Positions 20,847 through 30,645 of a stretch of DNA of 64,000 bases are shown one piece after another. Source of the DNA: Streptomyces sp. HUAS ZL42 (GTDB lineage Bacteria > Actinomycetota > Actinomycetes > Streptomycetales > Streptomycetaceae); the NCBI RefSeq assembly GCF_040782645.1, contig NZ_CP160403.1, positions 7,413,001 to 7,477,000 on the forward strand, read 5' to 3'. The stretch's first letter is position 1; each line of letters opens with the position of its first letter. Made by a program: the position numbers and the translations under genes. The notes below the pieces were generated by a model. The model had not been told where the DNA came from, searched no databases, and saw only the letters and a list, made by a program, of their open reading frames with translations.

Positions 20847-21910
20847 CGGAACGCACTCCGCGGCTGAGCCGACTGCGCAGGGTGGTGCCCGAGGGACGCG
20901 CGAGCCGGCCCACCGAGGCCCGGGGCGGCCGACCGCGCCGCCGCGGCACCCAGCCCAAGGTCGTCGCCCTCGGCGGCGGCATGGGCCTGTCCGCCTCGCT
21001 TGCCGCACTGCGCCGGATCACCGGCGACCTCACCGCCGTCGTCACCGTGGCCGACGACGGCGGCTCCAGCGGGCGTCTGCGCGACGAACTGGGCGTGCTG
21101 CCTCCCGGTGACCTGCGCAAGGCGCTGGCCGCGCTGTGCGGCGACGACGACTGGGGCCAGACCTGGGCCCGGGTCATCCAGCACCGCTTCCAGTCCAAGG
21201 GCGACCTGCACGAGCACGCGGTCGGCAACCTGCTGATCGTCGCCCTGTGGGAGCAGCTCGGAGACCACGTCCAGGCCCTCGACCTGGTCGGCAGACTCCT
21301 CGGCGCGCAGGGGCGTGTGCTGCCCATGTCCGCGGTCCCGCTGGAGCTCCAGGCTCTGGTCAAGGGTCACGACCCGGACCGTCCCGAGGAGGTCGGGACC
21401 GTTCGTGGCCAGGCGAACGTCGCGCTCACGCCCGGCGAGGTGCAGTCCGTGCACCTCGTTCCGCACGACCCGCCCGCCGTCCCCGAGGCCGTCGCCGCGG
21501 TCCTCGACGCGGACTGGGTGGTGCTGGGCCCCGGCTCCTGGTTCTCCTCGGTCATCCCGCATCTGCTGGTGCCTCAGCTCCTGGACGCGCTCACGGAGAC
21601 GAAGGCCCGCCGGGTGCTCTCCCTGAACCTCGCCCCGCAACCCGGCGAAACCGAAGGCTTCTCCCCGCAGCGTCATTTGGAGGTTTTGGGGCGACACGCC
21701 CCTAAACTCGCCCTGGACGTGGTGCTGGCCGACGTGGCCGCCGTGCCCGACCGCGACCTGCTGACCGCCGCCGCCAAGCGGTTCGGGGCCGCGGTCGAGC
21801 TGGCGCCGGTGGCCCGGCCCGACGGAACTCCGAGGCACGACCCGGAGCAGCTGGCCGCCGCGTACGACCGTATTTTTCGGATGCATGGAAGGATCGGCCC
21901 ATGGCGATGA
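20843..21910 (+). CDS. yvcK: YvcK/CofD-like gluconeogenesis factor
   Basis: A 355-residue protein of the YvcK (GlmR/CuvA) family, needed in other Gram-positives for growth on gluconeogenic carbon and for cell-wall precursor supply. After a basic 38-residue extension come [37 protein letters not shown] and [12 protein letters not shown], which form the UDP-sugar-binding site, then [13 protein letters not shown] and [16 protein letters not shown]. It overlaps rapZ by 4 bp and whiA by 10 bp, a typical arrangement. Confidence 0.93.
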   Translation: MTERTPRLSRLRRVVPEGRASRPTEARGGRPRRRGTQPKVVALGGGMGLSASLAALRRITGDLTAVVTVADDGGSSGRLRDELGVLPPGDLRKALAALCGDDDWGQTWARVIQHRFQSKGDLHEHAVGNLLIVALWEQLGDHVQALDLVGRLLGAQGRVLPMSAVPLELQALVKGHDPDRPEEVGTVRGQANVALTPGEVQSVHLVPHDPPAVPEAVAAVLDADWVVLGPGSWFSSVIPHLLVPQLLDALTETKARRVLSLNLAPQPGETEGFSPQRHLEVLGRHAPKLALDVVLADVAAVPDRDLLTAAAKRFGAAVELAPVARPDGTPRHDPEQLAAAYDRIFRMHGRIGPWR

Positions 21911-22890
21911 CGGCAGCGGTGAAGGACGAGATCTCCCGGCTCCCCGTCACCCGGACCTGCTGCAGGAAGGCGGAGGTCTCCGCCATTCTGCGGTTCGCCG
22001 GCGGCCTCCATCTGGTCAGCGGGCGCATCGTGATCGAGGCGGAGCTGGACACGGCGATGGCGGCCCGCCGGCTCAAGCGGGACATTCTGGAGATCTTCGG
22101 CCACAGCTCCGAGCTGATCGTGATGGCGCCCGGCGGACTGCGCCGGGGTTCGCGCTACGTCGTGCGCGTGGTCGCCGGCGGCGACCAGCTGGCACGGCAG
22201 ACCGGCCTCGTGGACGGCCGGGGCCGCCCGATCCGCGGCCTGCCCCCGCAGGTGGTCTCGGGGGCCACCTGCGACGCGGAGGCTGCCTGGCGCGGGGCCT
22301 TCCTGGCGCACGGTTCGCTGACCGAGCCCGGCCGTTCCTCCTCCCTGGAGGTGACCTGCCCGGGCCCGGAGGCCGCGCTGGCGCTCGTCGGTGCCGCCCG
22401 CCGTCTGTCGATCGCGGCGAAGGCGCGGGAGGTGCGCGGGGTCGACCGGGTCGTCGTCCGCGACGGCGACGCGATCGGCGCGCTGCTCACCCGCCTCGGC
22501 GCCCATGAGTCGGTGCTGGCCTGGGAGGAGCGCCGGATGCGCCGCGAGGTGCGCGCCACGGCGAACCGCCTCGCCAACTTCGACGACGCCAACCTGCGCC
22601 GATCCGCGCGCGCGGCCGTCGCCGCGGGCGCCCGTGTCCAGCGCGCGCTGGAGATCCTCGGTGACGAGGTCCCCGAGCACCTCGCGGCCGCAGGCAGGCT
22701 GCGTATGGACCACAAGCAGGCATCCCTGGAGGAGTTGGGCGCGCTCGCCGACCCGCCGCTGACCAAGGACGCCGTCGCCGGCCGTATCCGCCGGCTGCTG
22801 GCGATGGCCGACAAGCGCGCCTCCGACCTGGGCATCCCGGGCACGGAGGCCAACCTCAGCGAGGAGCTGGCCGACAACCTCGCGGGGTGA
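21901..22890 (+). CDS. whiA: Sporulation transcription regulator WhiA
   Basis: WhiA works with WhiB to switch aerial hyphae from growth to septation in Streptomyces (e.g. at ftsZ). This 329-residue protein has an N-terminal LAGLIDADG-like fold without nuclease residues ([42 protein letters not shown]) and a C-terminal HTH ([64 protein letters not shown]). The ATG at 21901 lies inside yvcK; a second ATG two codons later makes an ATGA overlap. The 3' end has a duplicated copy downstream. Confidence 0.97.
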   Translation: MAMTAAVKDEISRLPVTRTCCRKAEVSAILRFAGGLHLVSGRIVIEAELDTAMAARRLKRDILEIFGHSSELIVMAPGGLRRGSRYVVRVVAGGDQLARQTGLVDGRGRPIRGLPPQVVSGATCDAEAAWRGAFLAHGSLTEPGRSSSLEVTCPGPEAALALVGAARRLSIAAKAREVRGVDRVVVRDGDAIGALLTRLGAHESVLAWEERRMRREVRATANRLANFDDANLRRSARAAVAAGARVQRALEILGDEVPEHLAAAGRLRMDHKQASLEELGALADPPLTKDAVAGRIRRLLAMADKRASDLGIPGTEANLSEELADNLAG

Positions 22891-22985
22891 TCCGAGAGCA
22901 CCGGGGCCTGTTCCGACGCGCCGGTGCCGACGTCCGATCGGGTGTCGGCACCGGCGTGTTGCTTGTCCTGAGACGTCTTGACTCG
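22868..22985 (+). repeat. Imperfect direct repeat, copy 1 (whiA 3' end plus terminator)
   Basis: Covers the last codons of whiA, the stop and the following hairpin, down to CTTGACTCG. It matches copy 2 (23011-23130) over nearly its whole length with scattered substitutions. Confidence 0.8.
22919..22956 (+). terminator. whiA terminator hairpin
   Basis: CGCCGGTGCCGAC (22919-22931) pairs perfectly with GTCGGCACCGGCG (22944-22956), a 13-bp stem with a 12-base loop, 29 bp after the whiA stop. It is followed by TGTTGCTTGT. Confidence 0.8.
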
Positions 22986-23010
22986 CTTGGCACAGGCGCC
23001 GTCGCTTGCC

Positions 23011-23130
23011 CTGTCCGCCACTTCACGGGGTGATCCGGGAGCACCAGCGCCTCTCCTGACACGCCGGTGCCGACGTCCAAATGGGCGTCGGCACCGGCGT
23101 GTTACCTGTCCCTGAGGCGCCCTTGACTCG
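23011..23130 (+). repeat. Imperfect direct repeat, copy 2
   Basis: Starts CTGTCCGCCACTTCACGGGGTGA, matching the whiA end CTGGCCGACAACCTCGCGGGGTGA, and ends CCTTGACTCG like copy 1. The period is about 143 bp. The match includes a vestige of the whiA stop codon, so the duplication took in the gene end. Confidence 0.8.
23059..23102 (+). terminator. Second hairpin, 16-bp perfect stem
   Basis: ACACGCCGGTGCCGAC (23059-23074) pairs perfectly with GTCGGCACCGGCGTGT (23087-23102). The loop differs from copy 1 while the stem is kept and longer, which suggests that the structure matters. Confidence 0.75.
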
Positions 23131-23194
23131 ATCATGGACTGTCATGAGCCTGGCATCTGTTCGCTGCTGTGGCGAACCCACGCAAGGGGGGTTC

Positions 23195-26152
23195 ATGAGA
23201 CGTAGAGCGAGATCGATCCTCGCTGTCGGCGCGCTCCTGATCGGCGGAGCGAGCATCGCACCCATCGCCCAGGCACGACCGGTAAGTCCGGGCGGCTCCG
23301 ACGACGGCGCGGAAGTCAAGGTCTACCGCGCCGAAGTCACCAAGAAGCAGGTGCCCCTGTTGCTGGCCGCCGGGCAGGACGGCCACGAACTCGGCGAGCA
23401 GGCGCCCGAGAAGGGCACGGCCACCGTCGAGGTCTACCTCACCGAGAAGCAGGCCGAGAAGCTCGAGAAGCAGGGCGTCGACCTCACCGAGCACACCCTT
23501 TCGGCCAAGGCCGAGAACCGCGTGGGTGCCGCCGCCGAGGGCGTGTACCGACCGTACAGCGGAAGCGGTGGCCTCAAGGAAGAGATCGTCAGGACCGGCC
23601 AGGAGAACCCCGATCTCACCAAGGTCGTCTCCATCGGAAAGACCGTCAACGGCCAGGACATCCTCGCGCTCAAACTGACCAAAGGCGCGAAGAAGTCCAA
23701 GGACGGCTCCAAGCCCGCCGTGCTGTACATGTCCAACCAGCACGCGCGCGAGTGGATCACGCCGGAGATGACCCGGCGTCTGATGCACTACTACCTGGAC
23801 AACTACAAGACGGACAAACGCATCAAGAAGATCGTCGACTCGACCGAGGTGTGGTTCCTCATCTCAGCCAACCCCGACGGCTACGACTACACGTTCAAGG
23901 ACTCCGACGCCCGCCTGTGGCGCAAGAACCTGCGGGACGTCAACGGCGACGGTGTCATCTCCACCGGCGACGGCGTCGACCTCAACCGCAACTTCGCCTA
24001 CAAGTGGGGCTACGACGACGAGGGTTCGTCCCCCAACCCCACCAGCCAGACCTATCGCGGCGCGGCCCCGAACTCCGAGCCCGAGACCCAGGCGCTGGAC
24101 GCCTTCGAGAAGCGCATCGGCTTCACCTACGGCATCAACTACCACTCCGCCGCCGAACTCCTCCTCTACGGCGTCGGCTGGCAGGTCGCCACCCCGACCC
24201 CGGACGACGTCCTCTACAGGGCCCTGGCCGGTACGCCGGACAACTCCGCGGTCCCGGGCTACCACCCGCAGGTCTCCTCGGAGCTGTACACCACCAACGG
24301 CGAGGCGGACGGCCACGCGGGGAACGTCAACGGCATGGCGATGTTCACCCCGGAGATGTCGACCTGCCAGACCGCGTCGAACATCGACCCGAACGACGCC
24401 TGGAACGCGGCCGACTGCCAGTCGATCTTCAACTTCCCGGACGACGAGAAGCTGATCCAGGACGAGTTCGCCAAGAACATCCCGTTCGCCCTCTCCGTGG
24501 CCGAGACCGCCGCGCACCCCGACACTCCGTCGTCCTCGGTCGGCCTGAAGGCCGCCGACTTCACCCCGGCGCCGTTCACCACGTCGTACTCGCGCGGCGC
24601 CGACCAGAAGGTCTCCGTCGTCGTCCGCAAGTCCGTGCGGGACAAGGAGCTCAAGTACCGCGTCAACGGCGGCCGTACTAAGGACACGGCGCTCAGGGCC
24701 TGGAGGGGCGGCGAGACGTACGGCGGTGACGACAACCTCTACTTCGACGAGTACCGGGCCAAGGTCCGGGACGGCGAACCGGGCGACAAGGTCGAGGTGT
24801 GGTTCACCGGCAGGACCAGGGGCGGAAAGGCCGTCTCCAGCGCGCACTTCACCTACACGGTGGCGCAGCGGCCGCGCGCCGACGTCCTCGTGGTCGCCGA
24901 GGAGGGTGCCGCCGCCACGCAGGCGCAGGCCTACGTGGACGCGCTGAAGGCCAACGGCCGCAAGGCGATGGTCTGGGACGTCGCCACCCAGGGCGCGCCC
25001 GACGCGCTCGGCGTGCTGAGCCACTTCGACACCGTCGTCCACTACACGGGCGCGAGCGTCCCCGGCAACGCCACCCAGCTCGAACTGCGCGCCTTCCTCA
25101 ACGAGGGCGGCAAACTGATCGAGGCGGGCGAACTGGCCGGCGGCAACGTCGACCTCGGCGACGGCACCCTGTCGAACGATTTCAGCCAGTACTACCTGGG
25201 CGCCTACTCCCGCACGTCGACCCCCGGCGCCACCGGCTTCACCGGCACCGGTGGGCTCGGCGGCCTCAGCGCGGTGCTCGGCGGCGCGCCCGGCAACCCG
25301 CTGGACAGGGCGGGCACCTACGGGGTCACCTCCGACGAGCTGCCGGCGGACAAGTACCCGCAGTTCGCGAGTGCGGGCGCGGGCCGCTTCGCCGGGACGG
25401 TCAACCCGTACGGGCCCTACGCGGGCTCCTACATGGCGGCCGCCGTCCACACCGACGACGCCTACAAGCGCCTCACCCGCACCATCGACCTCACCGGCGT
25501 CGCCGCGGCCGCCGAACCCACGCTGCGCACCCAGCTGCTGTGGGACACCGAGCCGGGCTACGACAACGCGCTGGTCGAGATCCACACCGTGGGCGCCGAC
25601 GACTGGACGACGCTTCCGGAGGCGGGCGGTGCCACCAGCACCGCGGTCCCGGCGGAGTGCGGAGCCGGCTTCTACATCGGTGAGCACCCGTGGCTGCGGC
25701 ACTACCTCACTCTCGCTTCCAACGACTGCACCGCGACCGGCACCAGCGGCTCCTGGAACGCGCTCACCGGCGCCTCCAGCGGCTGGCAGCAGGTGAACTT
25801 CGACCTGAGCGCGTATGCCGGCCAGTCCGTCGAGGTCTCGATCAGCTACGTCACCGACCCCGGCACCGGCGGCCACGGCGTCCTCGCCGACGACGCCTCG
25901 CTGGTCGTGGGCGGCACGGCCACCGAGACCGAGGGCTTCGAGACGTCCCTGGGCGCCTGGACGGTCGCGGGTCCGCCCGCGGGCAGCCCGGCCGTCCTGA
26001 AGGACTGGACGCGCACCGGAGCGCTGTTCCAGACGTACGGAGCGGTCACCACGGAGGACACCGTCCTGCTGGGCTTCGGCCTGGAGCACGTCACTTCGGC
26101 GGCCGACCGCAAGGCACTGATCGGAAAGGCACTCGCGGCGCTGGAAGAGTGA
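23195..26152 (+). CDS. Secreted zinc carboxypeptidase (M14) with C-terminal accessory domains
   Basis: A 985-residue exported metallopeptidase. The signal peptide is MRRRARSILAVGALLIGGA... with likely cleavage after AQA (residue 27). The M14 domain carries zinc ligands His183 and Glu186 (NQHAREW) and His317 (NYHSAAEL), substrate-binding NRN within VDLNRNFAYKWG, and the catalytic Glu387 (TPEMS). Beyond residue 440 come beta-rich domains; the last 160 residues (ALVEIHTVGADDWTTLPEAGG, WQQVNFDLSAYAGQ, VEVSISYVTDP) resemble the immune-inhibitor-A/MAM-like modules of secreted proteases. The ATG has AAGGGGGG nearby. It feeds on extracellular peptides. Confidence 0.93.
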   Translation: MRRRARSILAVGALLIGGASIAPIAQARPVSPGGSDDGAEVKVYRAEVTKKQVPLLLAAGQDGHELGEQAPEKGTATVEVYLTEKQAEKLEKQGVDLTEHTLSAKAENRVGAAAEGVYRPYSGSGGLKEEIVRTGQENPDLTKVVSIGKTVNGQDILALKLTKGAKKSKDGSKPAVLYMSNQHAREWITPEMTRRLMHYYLDNYKTDKRIKKIVDSTEVWFLISANPDGYDYTFKDSDARLWRKNLRDVNGDGVISTGDGVDLNRNFAYKWGYDDEGSSPNPTSQTYRGAAPNSEPETQALDAFEKRIGFTYGINYHSAAELLLYGVGWQVATPTPDDVLYRALAGTPDNSAVPGYHPQVSSELYTTNGEADGHAGNVNGMAMFTPEMSTCQTASNIDPNDAWNAADCQSIFNFPDDEKLIQDEFAKNIPFALSVAETAAHPDTPSSSVGLKAADFTPAPFTTSYSRGADQKVSVVVRKSVRDKELKYRVNGGRTKDTALRAWRGGETYGGDDNLYFDEYRAKVRDGEPGDKVEVWFTGRTRGGKAVSSAHFTYTVAQRPRADVLVVAEEGAAATQAQAYVDALKANGRKAMVWDVATQGAPDALGVLSHFDTVVHYTGASVPGNATQLELRAFLNEGGKLIEAGELAGGNVDLGDGTLSNDFSQYYLGAYSRTSTPGATGFTGTGGLGGLSAVLGGAPGNPLDRAGTYGVTSDELPADKYPQFASAGAGRFAGTVNPYGPYAGSYMAAAVHTDDAYKRLTRTIDLTGVAAAAEPTLRTQLLWDTEPGYDNALVEIHTVGADDWTTLPEAGGATSTAVPAECGAGFYIGEHPWLRHYLTLASNDCTATGTSGSWNALTGASSGWQQVNFDLSAYAGQSVEVSISYVTDPGTGGHGVLADDASLVVGGTATETEGFETSLGAWTVAGPPAGSPAVLKDWTRTGALFQTYGAVTTEDTVLLGFGLEHVTSAADRKALIGKALAALEE

Positions 26153-26216
26153 CCATGAGTGGTCAAACGGGAAACGTGACCATGAGTGGTCAAAGATGAC
26201 TGACTCTTCATAGTCA
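26150..26216. repeat. Three spaced 16-bp palindromes, two identical
   Basis: TGACCATGAGTGGTCA occurs at 26150-26165 and again at 26177-26192. TGACTCTTCATAGTCA is at 26201-26216. The first includes the stop codon of the carboxypeptidase gene. Each has inverted TGAC/GTCA ends. They could be operator sites for gap, which starts at 26409, or RNA hairpins at the carboxypeptidase mRNA end. Confidence 0.7.
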
Positions 26217-26243
26217 ATTCGAGTGATTCGGCCATTCGGCCCG

Positions 26244-26279
26244 GGCGGTCCGTACCCCTACTGGCGGGTACGGACCGCC
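26244..26279 (+). terminator. Terminator after the carboxypeptidase gene
   Basis: GGCGGTCCGTACCC (26244-26257) pairs perfectly with GGGTACGGACCGCC (26266-26279), a 14-bp stem with an 8-base loop. Confidence 0.8.
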
Positions 26280-26330
26280 GTGCCGTGTATGGGGCATCTG
26301 GATGTCACCACGGCGGCCTCAGGGAGGTAG

Positions 26331-27416
<1,086 letters not shown>

Positions 27417-27446
27417 TCGTCAGAACAGGCACGTTCATGTGAGAGC

Positions 27447-27484
27447 AGGGCTCGGGCGGCGCAGGGACGCGCCGCCCGAGCCCT
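27447..27484 (+). terminator. Hairpin between gap and pgk
   Basis: AGGGCTCGGGCGGCGC (27447-27462) pairs perfectly with GCGCCGCCCGAGCCCT (27469-27484), a 16-bp stem with a 6-base loop. Being within a likely gap-pgk transcript, it may stop most RNA after gap and so raise gap over pgk, or separate two operons. Confidence 0.8.
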
Positions 27485-27553
27485 GACTCACGTACAGATC
27501 AGCCCTCTTACGATCACGAGCAGCATCACGAGTCCTCCTCAGGAGTCCCTTCA

Positions 27554-28765
27554 ATGAAGACGATCGACGAACTTCTCGCCGAAGGCGTGGCCGGCCGACG
27601 GGTCTTCGTCCGCGCCGACCTGAACGTGCCGCTCGACGGCACCACGATCACCGACGACGGCCGCATCCGCGCCGTCCTGCCCACCGTCAAGGCGCTGGCG
27701 GAGGCGGGCGCGCGCGTGGTCGTCGCCTCGCACCTGGGCCGCCCCAAGGGCGCCCCGGACCCGGCCTTCTCCCTGGCCCCCGCGGCCGCCCGCCTCGGTG
27801 AACTCCTCGGCGCCGAGGTCCGGTTCGCCACCGACACGGTCGGCGAGTCCGCCCGGTCCACGGTCGAGGGCCTCGCCGACGGCCAGGTGGCCGTCATCGA
27901 GAACCTGCGCTTCAACGCCGGCGAGACCTCCAAGGACGACGCCGAGCGCGGCGCCTTCGCCGACCAGCTCGCGGCGCTTGCCGACGTGTACGTGGGCGAC
28001 GGCTTCGGCGCGGTCCACCGCAAGCACGCCTCGGTCTTCGACCTCCCGGCCCGGCTGCCGCACGCCGCCGGCTACCTCATCGCGGGCGAGGTCGCCGTCC
28101 TGAAGAAGCTGACGGAGGACGTCCAGCGGCCGTACGTCGTCGCCCTGGGCGGCGCCAAGGTATCCGACAAGCTCGCCGTCATCGACGAGCTGCTCGGCAA
28201 GGCCGACCGCCTCCTCATCGGCGGGGGCATGGCGTACACCTTCCTCAAGGCCAAGGGCCACGAGATCGGCGTCTCCCTCCTCCAGGAGGATCAGATCCCG
28301 GCCGTCCAGGAGTACATCGAGCGCGCGGAGAAGAGCGGCGTAGAGCTGGTCCTCCCCGTCGACGTGCTGGTCGCGCCCGAGTTCCCGGACCTGAAGACGA
28401 AGGCACCGGCCAACCCCACCACCGTCGCCGCGGACGCCGTCCCGGCCGACAGGATGGGCCTGGACATCGGTCCGGAGTCCCGCAAGCTGTACGCCTCGAA
28501 GCTCGCCGACGCGGCCACCGTCTTCTGGAACGGCCCGATGGGCGTCTTCGAGCACCCCGATTTCGCCGAGGGCACCAAGGCGGTCGCCCAGGCCCTCCTC
28601 GACTCCCCGGCCTTCACGGTCGTCGGCGGCGGCGACTCCGCCGCGGCCGTCCGCCTCCTGGGCTTCGACGAGAACGCATTCGGCCACATCTCGACCGGCG
28701 GCGGCGCCTCCCTCGAATACCTCGAGGGCAAGACGCTCCCCGGCCTCGCCGCACTGGAGGACTGA
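27554..28765 (+). CDS. pgk: Phosphoglycerate kinase
   Basis: Transfers phosphate from 1,3-bisphosphoglycerate to ADP; 403 residues, as usual. Signatures: [14 protein letters not shown] (3-phosphoglycerate site), [25 protein letters not shown], the hinge region, and nucleotide-binding [25 protein letters not shown] and [12 protein letters not shown]. It is followed after 5 bp by tpiA. Confidence 0.97.
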   Translation: MKTIDELLAEGVAGRRVFVRADLNVPLDGTTITDDGRIRAVLPTVKALAEAGARVVVASHLGRPKGAPDPAFSLAPAAARLGELLGAEVRFATDTVGESARSTVEGLADGQVAVIENLRFNAGETSKDDAERGAFADQLAALADVYVGDGFGAVHRKHASVFDLPARLPHAAGYLIAGEVAVLKKLTEDVQRPYVVALGGAKVSDKLAVIDELLGKADRLLIGGGMAYTFLKAKGHEIGVSLLQEDQIPAVQEYIERAEKSGVELVLPVDVLVAPEFPDLKTKAPANPTTVAADAVPADRMGLDIGPESRKLYASKLADAATVFWNGPMGVFEHPDFAEGTKAVAQALLDSPAFTVVGGGDSAAAVRLLGFDENAFGHISTGGGASLEYLEGKTLPGLAALED

Positions 28766-28770
28766 CCCAC

Positions 28771-29547
28771 ATGACCGCGCGCACGCCGCTGATGGCGGGC
28801 AACTGGAAGATGAACCTCAACCACCTCGAGGCCATCGCCCACGTCCAGAAGCTCGCCTTCGCCCTGGCCGACAAGGACTACGAGGCCGTCGAGGTCGCCG
28901 TCCTGCCGCCCTTCACCGACCTGCGTTCCGTGCAGACCCTGGTCGACGGTGACAAGCTCAAGATCAAGTACGGCGCCCAGGACATCTCGGCGTTCGACGG
29001 CGGTGCCTACACCGGCGAGATCTCGGGCCCGATGCTCGCCAAGCTGAAGTGCACGTACGTGGCGATCGGCCACTCCGAGCGCCGTCAGTACCACGGCGAG
29101 GGCGACGAACTTGTGAACGCCAAGGTCAAGGCCGCCTTCAAGCACGGCATCACCCCCATCCTGTGCGTCGGCGAGGAACTGGAGATCCGCGAGGCGGGCA
29201 ATGCCGTCCCGCACACGCTCGCCCAGGTCGAGGGCGGTCTGAAGGACATTCCGGCCGAGCAGGCCGAGTCCATCGTGATCGCGTACGAGCCCGTCTGGGC
29301 CATCGGCACCGGCAAGGTCTGCGGTGCCGAGGACGCCCAGGAGGTCTGCGCCGCCATCCGCGGCAAGATCGCCGAGCTGTACACGCAGGAGCTGGCCGAC
29401 AAGGTCCGCATCCAGTACGGCGGCTCCGTCAAGGCCGGCAACGTCGCCGAGATCATGGCGCAGGCCGACATCGACGGCGCCCTGGTCGGCGGGGCCTCGC
29501 TGGACGCCGACGAGTTCGTCAAGATCGTGCGCTTCCGCGACCAGTGA
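28771..29547 (+). CDS. tpiA: Triosephosphate isomerase
   Basis: Interconverts dihydroxyacetone phosphate and glyceraldehyde 3-phosphate; 258 residues, (beta/alpha)8 barrel. The catalytic Lys is in [10 protein letters not shown], the His in [10 protein letters not shown], and the Glu in [14 protein letters not shown], which is followed by the flexible loop. The phosphate site is [11 protein letters not shown]...[10 protein letters not shown]. Five bases separate it from pgk, so the two are co-transcribed. Confidence 0.97.
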   Translation: MTARTPLMAGNWKMNLNHLEAIAHVQKLAFALADKDYEAVEVAVLPPFTDLRSVQTLVDGDKLKIKYGAQDISAFDGGAYTGEISGPMLAKLKCTYVAIGHSERRQYHGEGDELVNAKVKAAFKHGITPILCVGEELEIREAGNAVPHTLAQVEGGLKDIPAEQAESIVIAYEPVWAIGTGKVCGAEDAQEVCAAIRGKIAELYTQELADKVRIQYGGSVKAGNVAEIMAQADIDGALVGGASLDADEFVKIVRFRDQ

Positions 29548-29642
29548 GTATGCGCTAGCGGCGATCCGTCGTACCCTTGCGGGGTCCAGCAGTGTGCTGG
29601 GCCCCGCGTCGTCCATCCGAATCCGAGGAAGTTGGTCCAGCC

Positions 29643-29879
29643 GTGGTTTTGGGGTTCTCGATCGCCCTGATCGTCTTCAGCCTGCTGCTGATGCTGCTGG
29701 TGCTGATGCACAAGGGGAAGGGCGGCGGCCTCTCCGACATGTTCGGTGGCGGCATGCAGTCCTCCGTAGGCGGCTCCTCGGTCGCCGAGCGCAACCTCGA
29801 CCGCATCACCGTGGTGATCGGTCTGCTGTGGTTCGCGTGCATCATTGTGCTCGGCATCCTGATGAAGACGAACAGCTGA
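29643..29879 (+). CDS. secG: Preprotein translocase subunit SecG
   Basis: A 78-residue accessory subunit of the SecYEG protein-export channel. It has two membrane segments (residues about 2-22 and 55-74) joined by the family loop HKGKGGGLSDMFGGGMQSSVGGSSVAERNLDRIT (the GLSDMFGG part is diagnostic). The GTG at 29643 was chosen because GAGGAAG lies about 12 bases upstream and it gives the normal short N-terminus. Following tpiA is the usual place of secG in Gram-positives. Confidence 0.93.
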   Translation: MVLGFSIALIVFSLLLMLLVLMHKGKGGGLSDMFGGGMQSSVGGSSVAERNLDRITVVIGLLWFACIIVLGILMKTNS

Positions 29880-30089
29880 TCAGCGGCTCGCACAAAGGCA
29901 CATTCCGTACGTAAGGCCCCATGTTCGGTACGCGCACCTGAGCGCGGCCTATCATGGGGCTTGCGTCTAGGTGTGAGGGTTGTAACTCCAATCACTGGAC
30001 GCGCGTTGGGCCTTACGTAGACTGAGGCGCTCGCAGCGAAGCGAAACGCCGACTCGCTTTGCGGCACCATCACGCAGGGAGTTACGACC

Positions 30090-30425
30090 GTGGCAAGTGG
30101 CAACGCGATCCGTGGAAGCCGGGTCGGGGCGGGGCCGATGGGCGAGGCCGAGCGGGGCGAGTCCGCGCCGCGCCTGCGCGTCTCCTTCTGGTGCTCCAAC
30201 GGGCACGAGACGCAGCCCAGCTTCGCGAGCGACGCGCAGGTGCCCGATACCTGGGACTGCCCGCGCTGCGGCTTCCCGGCCGGACAGGACCAGGACAACC
30301 CGCCGGACCCGCCGCGCACCGAGCCGTACAAGACGCACCTCGCGTACGTACGGGAGCGGCGCAGCGACGCGGACGGCGAGGCGATCCTCGCCGAGGCGCT
30401 CGCCAAACTGCGCGGCGAAATCTAG
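30090..30425 (+). CDS. RbpA-like RNA polymerase-binding protein (second paralogue type)
   Basis: A 111-residue protein with the RbpA layout: an N-terminal tail with AIRGSRVGAG, a core with FWCSNGHETQPSFASDAQVPDTWDCPRCG (paired Cys motifs, zinc-ribbon-like), and a C-terminal sigma-interacting helix region THLAYVRERRSDADGEAILAEALAKLR. RbpA binds RNA polymerase and group 1/2 sigma factors in actinobacteria. Canonical RbpA is somewhat longer, with a less complete Cys set, so this is more likely the paralogue. The GTG has AGGGAG eight bases upstream. Confidence 0.85.
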   Translation: MASGNAIRGSRVGAGPMGEAERGESAPRLRVSFWCSNGHETQPSFASDAQVPDTWDCPRCGFPAGQDQDNPPDPPRTEPYKTHLAYVRERRSDADGEAILAEALAKLRGEI

Positions 30426-30645
30426 AAGTTGAGGTCCGGCCGGGTGCCTGCGGGCGCCTGGCTGGAGCTGTTTGCGCCGATGGACGATCGCCTTCTTCGT
30501 CCTGCCCTCGCCGCGCTGATACCCGCGCTCCTGGTGAACGTATCTGTTGTTGCACCGACCGACGGCGCCACGACAGCTCACGTCACCCACTGATCAACTA
30601 GGTTGGGATCGGCAGCGGGGCAAGGAAAGAAGGCTGAAGTCCGAC

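Larger units (their letters stand above)
22891..23194. other. 304-bp gap between whiA and the carboxypeptidase, mostly duplicated terminator sequence
   Basis: No gene is visible. It consists of two diverged copies of one ~120-bp unit, each with a strong hairpin, then about 65 bp that must hold the carboxypeptidase promoter and its AAGGGGGG ribosome site. Confidence 0.7.

Noticed and set aside
23864..26089. 741-codon open frame antisense to the carboxypeptidase
   Set aside because: A shadow frame; the plus strand encodes a complete M14 peptidase.
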